Positions 62,296 through 64,000 of a DNA stretch of 64,000 bases are shown here, piece by piece; position 1 is the first letter of the stretch; each line of letters starts with the position of its first letter. The notes beneath the pieces were generated by a model, which saw only the letters and a program-made list of their open reading frames with translations, had not been told where the DNA came from and did not search any database. Source of the DNA: Flavobacterium sp. SLB02 (GTDB lineage: Bacteria > Bacteroidota > Bacteroidia > Flavobacteriales > Flavobacteriaceae); the NCBI RefSeq assembly GCF_009664855.1, contig NZ_CP045928.1, forward strand, positions 5,866,518 through 5,930,517, given 5' to 3'. The position numbers were made by a program, and so were the translations under genes.

Positions 62296-64000
62296 ATGAA
62301 AAAAATAGTTTTATTCTTTACCATGTGCCTAATGGCTTTTCCTGTAAAAGCTGATGAAGGAATGTGGTTTTTGATGTTTATCGAAAGATTGAACCATAGA
62401 GATATGGAGAAAATGGGCTTGCAACTTACAGCCGAAGAAATTTATAGTATTAACCACCATAGTTTAAAAGATGCGATTGTGCAATTCAACGGAGGTTGTA
62501 CTGCTGAGATCGTTTCTAAAAACGGTTTGGTTTTAACTAATCACCACTGTGGATATAATGCAATTGCTGAACTTTCTACAGCTGAACAAAATTACCTGAA
62601 AGACGGTTTCTGGGCAAAAGAAAAAAGTGCCGAAATGAAACCAAAATCATTATACGTTCGTTTCTTTGTTCGTATGGATGATGTTTCTAAAAGAATTTTA
62701 TCAAAAGTAAATGATAAAATGACTGAAACTGAAAGAAACAAAATCATTCAGCAAGAAATCAATTTGATTGAAAAAGAAAATAACGAAGGCGGAAAATATA
62801 CTGTTTCTGTTCGTCCTTTCTTTCAGGGAAATGAATATTACTATTTCGTATACCAGGATTATACCGATGTGCGTTTGGTAGGAACTCCTCCTGAAAGTGT
62901 TGGTAAATTTGGTGGAGATACTGATAACTGGGAGTGGCCACGTCAAACAGGAGATTTCTCTATGTTTAGAGTATATGCCGATAAAGACGGAAATCCTGCA
63001 GCTTATTCTAAAGACAATGTGCCTTTACAGCCTAAGCATTACTTACCAGTAAGTATTAAAGGAGTGAAAGAGAATGATTTTGCTATGATTTTAGGATATC
63101 CTGGAAGAACAAACCGTTGGATGCCAGCTGGCGGAATTGAGCAAAACATAAAATATGCCTATCCTGCATGGGTTGAAGGTGCAAAAACCGGAATGGATGT
63201 AATGAAAAAGTATATGGACAAAGATGCAACAGTTCGTTTGCAATATGCGTCTAAATATGCTTCGACTGCCAATTACTGGAAAAACCGTCAGGGAATGATT
63301 GATGCCTTAACAAAAGCTGGAACAGTAGATGTTAAAACTGCGCAAGAAGATAAATTCTACGAATGGGCAACTAAACCTGCTAATAAAGAAAAGTACGAAA
63401 ATGTAATTCCTACCATTAATGAGTATTACAGATCTACAAATTTAAAAGCAACTCACGACAATTACTTAATGCAACTTTTGCGTACTTCAAGTTATGCAAC
63501 AGGACCAGCAAATTTAGGAAATGCTTTGATTGCTTACTATAACGAAAATGACGCTAAAAAAGCAGAAATGTTACCTAAGATCAATGCAATGATTGATAAC
63601 ATTTATGGTGAGTTTTATGCGCCGCTTGAAAAAGATATTTTTGCAGCACAATTGAATTTATACACTTCTAAAGGTGCTGAATATGGTTTAGGTACGCAAG
63701 TAGCTAAAATGAAATCAGAGAATAATGGTGATTTTACTGCAGATGTTGCAAAAGCAACTGAGATCAGTTATTTTACCACTAAAGAAAAAGTATTGGCATT
63801 TATGGCTAATCCGAAACCATTAGCAATTGTACACGATCCCTTGTATATTATTTCTAATGATTTGATGACAAAATACCGTGCGAAAACTGATGATCAGGCT
63901 AAAGCTGATGACGGTTTTGCAACTGCTTTCCGCGAATTGGTTGAAGGTTTAAGAGAATCAAAATTAAACACAATTCAATACCCTGATGCCAACTCTACTT
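62296..64000 (+). CDS. S46 family dipeptidyl peptidase (DPP7/DPP11 type), 5' part
   Basis: The gene runs off the window after 568 codons (family length about 700-720). Signal peptide MKKIVLFFTMCLMAFPVKA; mature start near DEGMW. The catalytic histidine is in GLVLTNHHCG (residue about 85) and the aspartate in GGDTDNWEWPR (about 220); the catalytic serine lies beyond the window. S46 peptidases release dipeptides from the N-terminus of oligopeptides in the periplasm of Bacteroidota. The residue that separates DPP7 from DPP11 (Gly/Arg near 673) is not visible, so specificity is undecided. Confidence 0.93.
   Translation, partial: MKKIVLFFTMCLMAFPVKADEGMWFLMFIERLNHRDMEKMGLQLTAEEIYSINHHSLKDAIVQFNGGCTAEIVSKNGLVLTNHHCGYNAIAELSTAEQNYLKDGFWAKEKSAEMKPKSLYVRFFVRMDDVSKRILSKVNDKMTETERNKIIQQEINLIEKENNEGGKYTVSVRPFFQGNEYYYFVYQDYTDVRLVGTPPESVGKFGGDTDNWEWPRQTGDFSMFRVYADKDGNPAAYSKDNVPLQPKHYLPVSIKGVKENDFAMILGYPGRTNRWMPAGGIEQNIKYAYPAWVEGAKTGMDVMKKYMDKDATVRLQYASKYASTANYWKNRQGMIDALTKAGTVDVKTAQEDKFYEWATKPANKEKYENVIPTINEYYRSTNLKATHDNYLMQLLRTSSYATGPANLGNALIAYYNENDAKKAEMLPKINAMIDNIYGEFYAPLEKDIFAAQLNLYTSKGAEYGLGTQVAKMKSENNGDFTADVAKATEISYFTTKEKVLAFMANPKPLAIVHDPLYIISNDLMTKYRAKTDDQAKADDGFATAFRELVEGLRESKLNTIQYPDANST

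Overview
The window reads as chromosomal DNA of a Flavobacterium-like member of the Bacteroidota. Reasons: AT-rich sequence, promoters of the Bacteroidota type (-7 box TAnnTTTG), almost no Shine-Dalgarno sites, SusC/FecA-like TonB-dependent receptors, a DUF4249 lipoprotein, a solo 949-residue GcvP, an S46 dipeptidyl peptidase, and intergenic spacers full of inverted repeats typical of that genus. The genus is inferred from family content; species cannot be fixed. There is no rRNA operon, CRISPR array, complete insertion sequence or prophage.

Layout. 0-6 kb: two Crp/Fnr-type regulators, a stand-alone LpxA homologue and two short-chain dehydrogenase (SDR) loci, one with an AraC regulator and a MazG-like protein. 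6-12.6 kb: a minus-strand four-gene outer-membrane operon (unknown secreted protein, TonB-dependent receptor with STN domain, DUF4249 lipoprotein, secreted protein with a plug-like domain but no barrel). 12.8-16 kb: an EamA transporter with a possible leader peptide, and an HxlR regulator divergent from two SDR genes. 16-18.3 kb: small lipoproteins and unknowns, including one gene broken by a single stop codon. 18.6-24.8 kb: tRNA-Val, folC, exbB-exbD, a glycine-rich TonB protein, glutamate dehydrogenase and a chalcone-isomerase-like protein. 25-37 kb: acyl-CoA dehydrogenase, M28 peptidase, SDR, SprT-like protein, MlaEF-type ABC transporter, glycosyltransferase, methyltransferase, ketoacyl synthase III and gcvP. 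37.3-42.7 kb: UbiA-like membrane protein, then a GbsR/MarR regulator and an apparent seven-gene operon. 43-45.9 kb: a three-gene accessory module (DUF1842-like protein, membrane-anchored CxxCH protein, unknown protein). 46-64 kb: mostly housekeeping genes (cation/proton antiporter, SanA-like, M3 peptidase, purE/purK, TonB receptor, PQQ-type sugar dehydrogenase, hpt, adk, CorC-type protein, obg), a frameshifted beta-barrel gene and the 5' part of an S46 peptidase that runs off the window.

The strongest signals beyond ordinary annotation are regulatory and structural. Two identical-design palindromes flank the second Crp/Fnr gene. Two identical-design palindromes flank the GbsR gene. Six GTTAC repeats crowd the HxlR/SDR promoter. 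A 223-bp MITE-like element with 15-bp terminal inverted repeats and a 9-bp target duplication has inserted into one of four copies of a conserved intergenic element. A second structured intergenic element lies between adk and the CorC gene. Two genes are broken by single-base lesions. The least explained protein-coding system is the module at 43.0-45.9 kb, two of whose genes share a leader motif.
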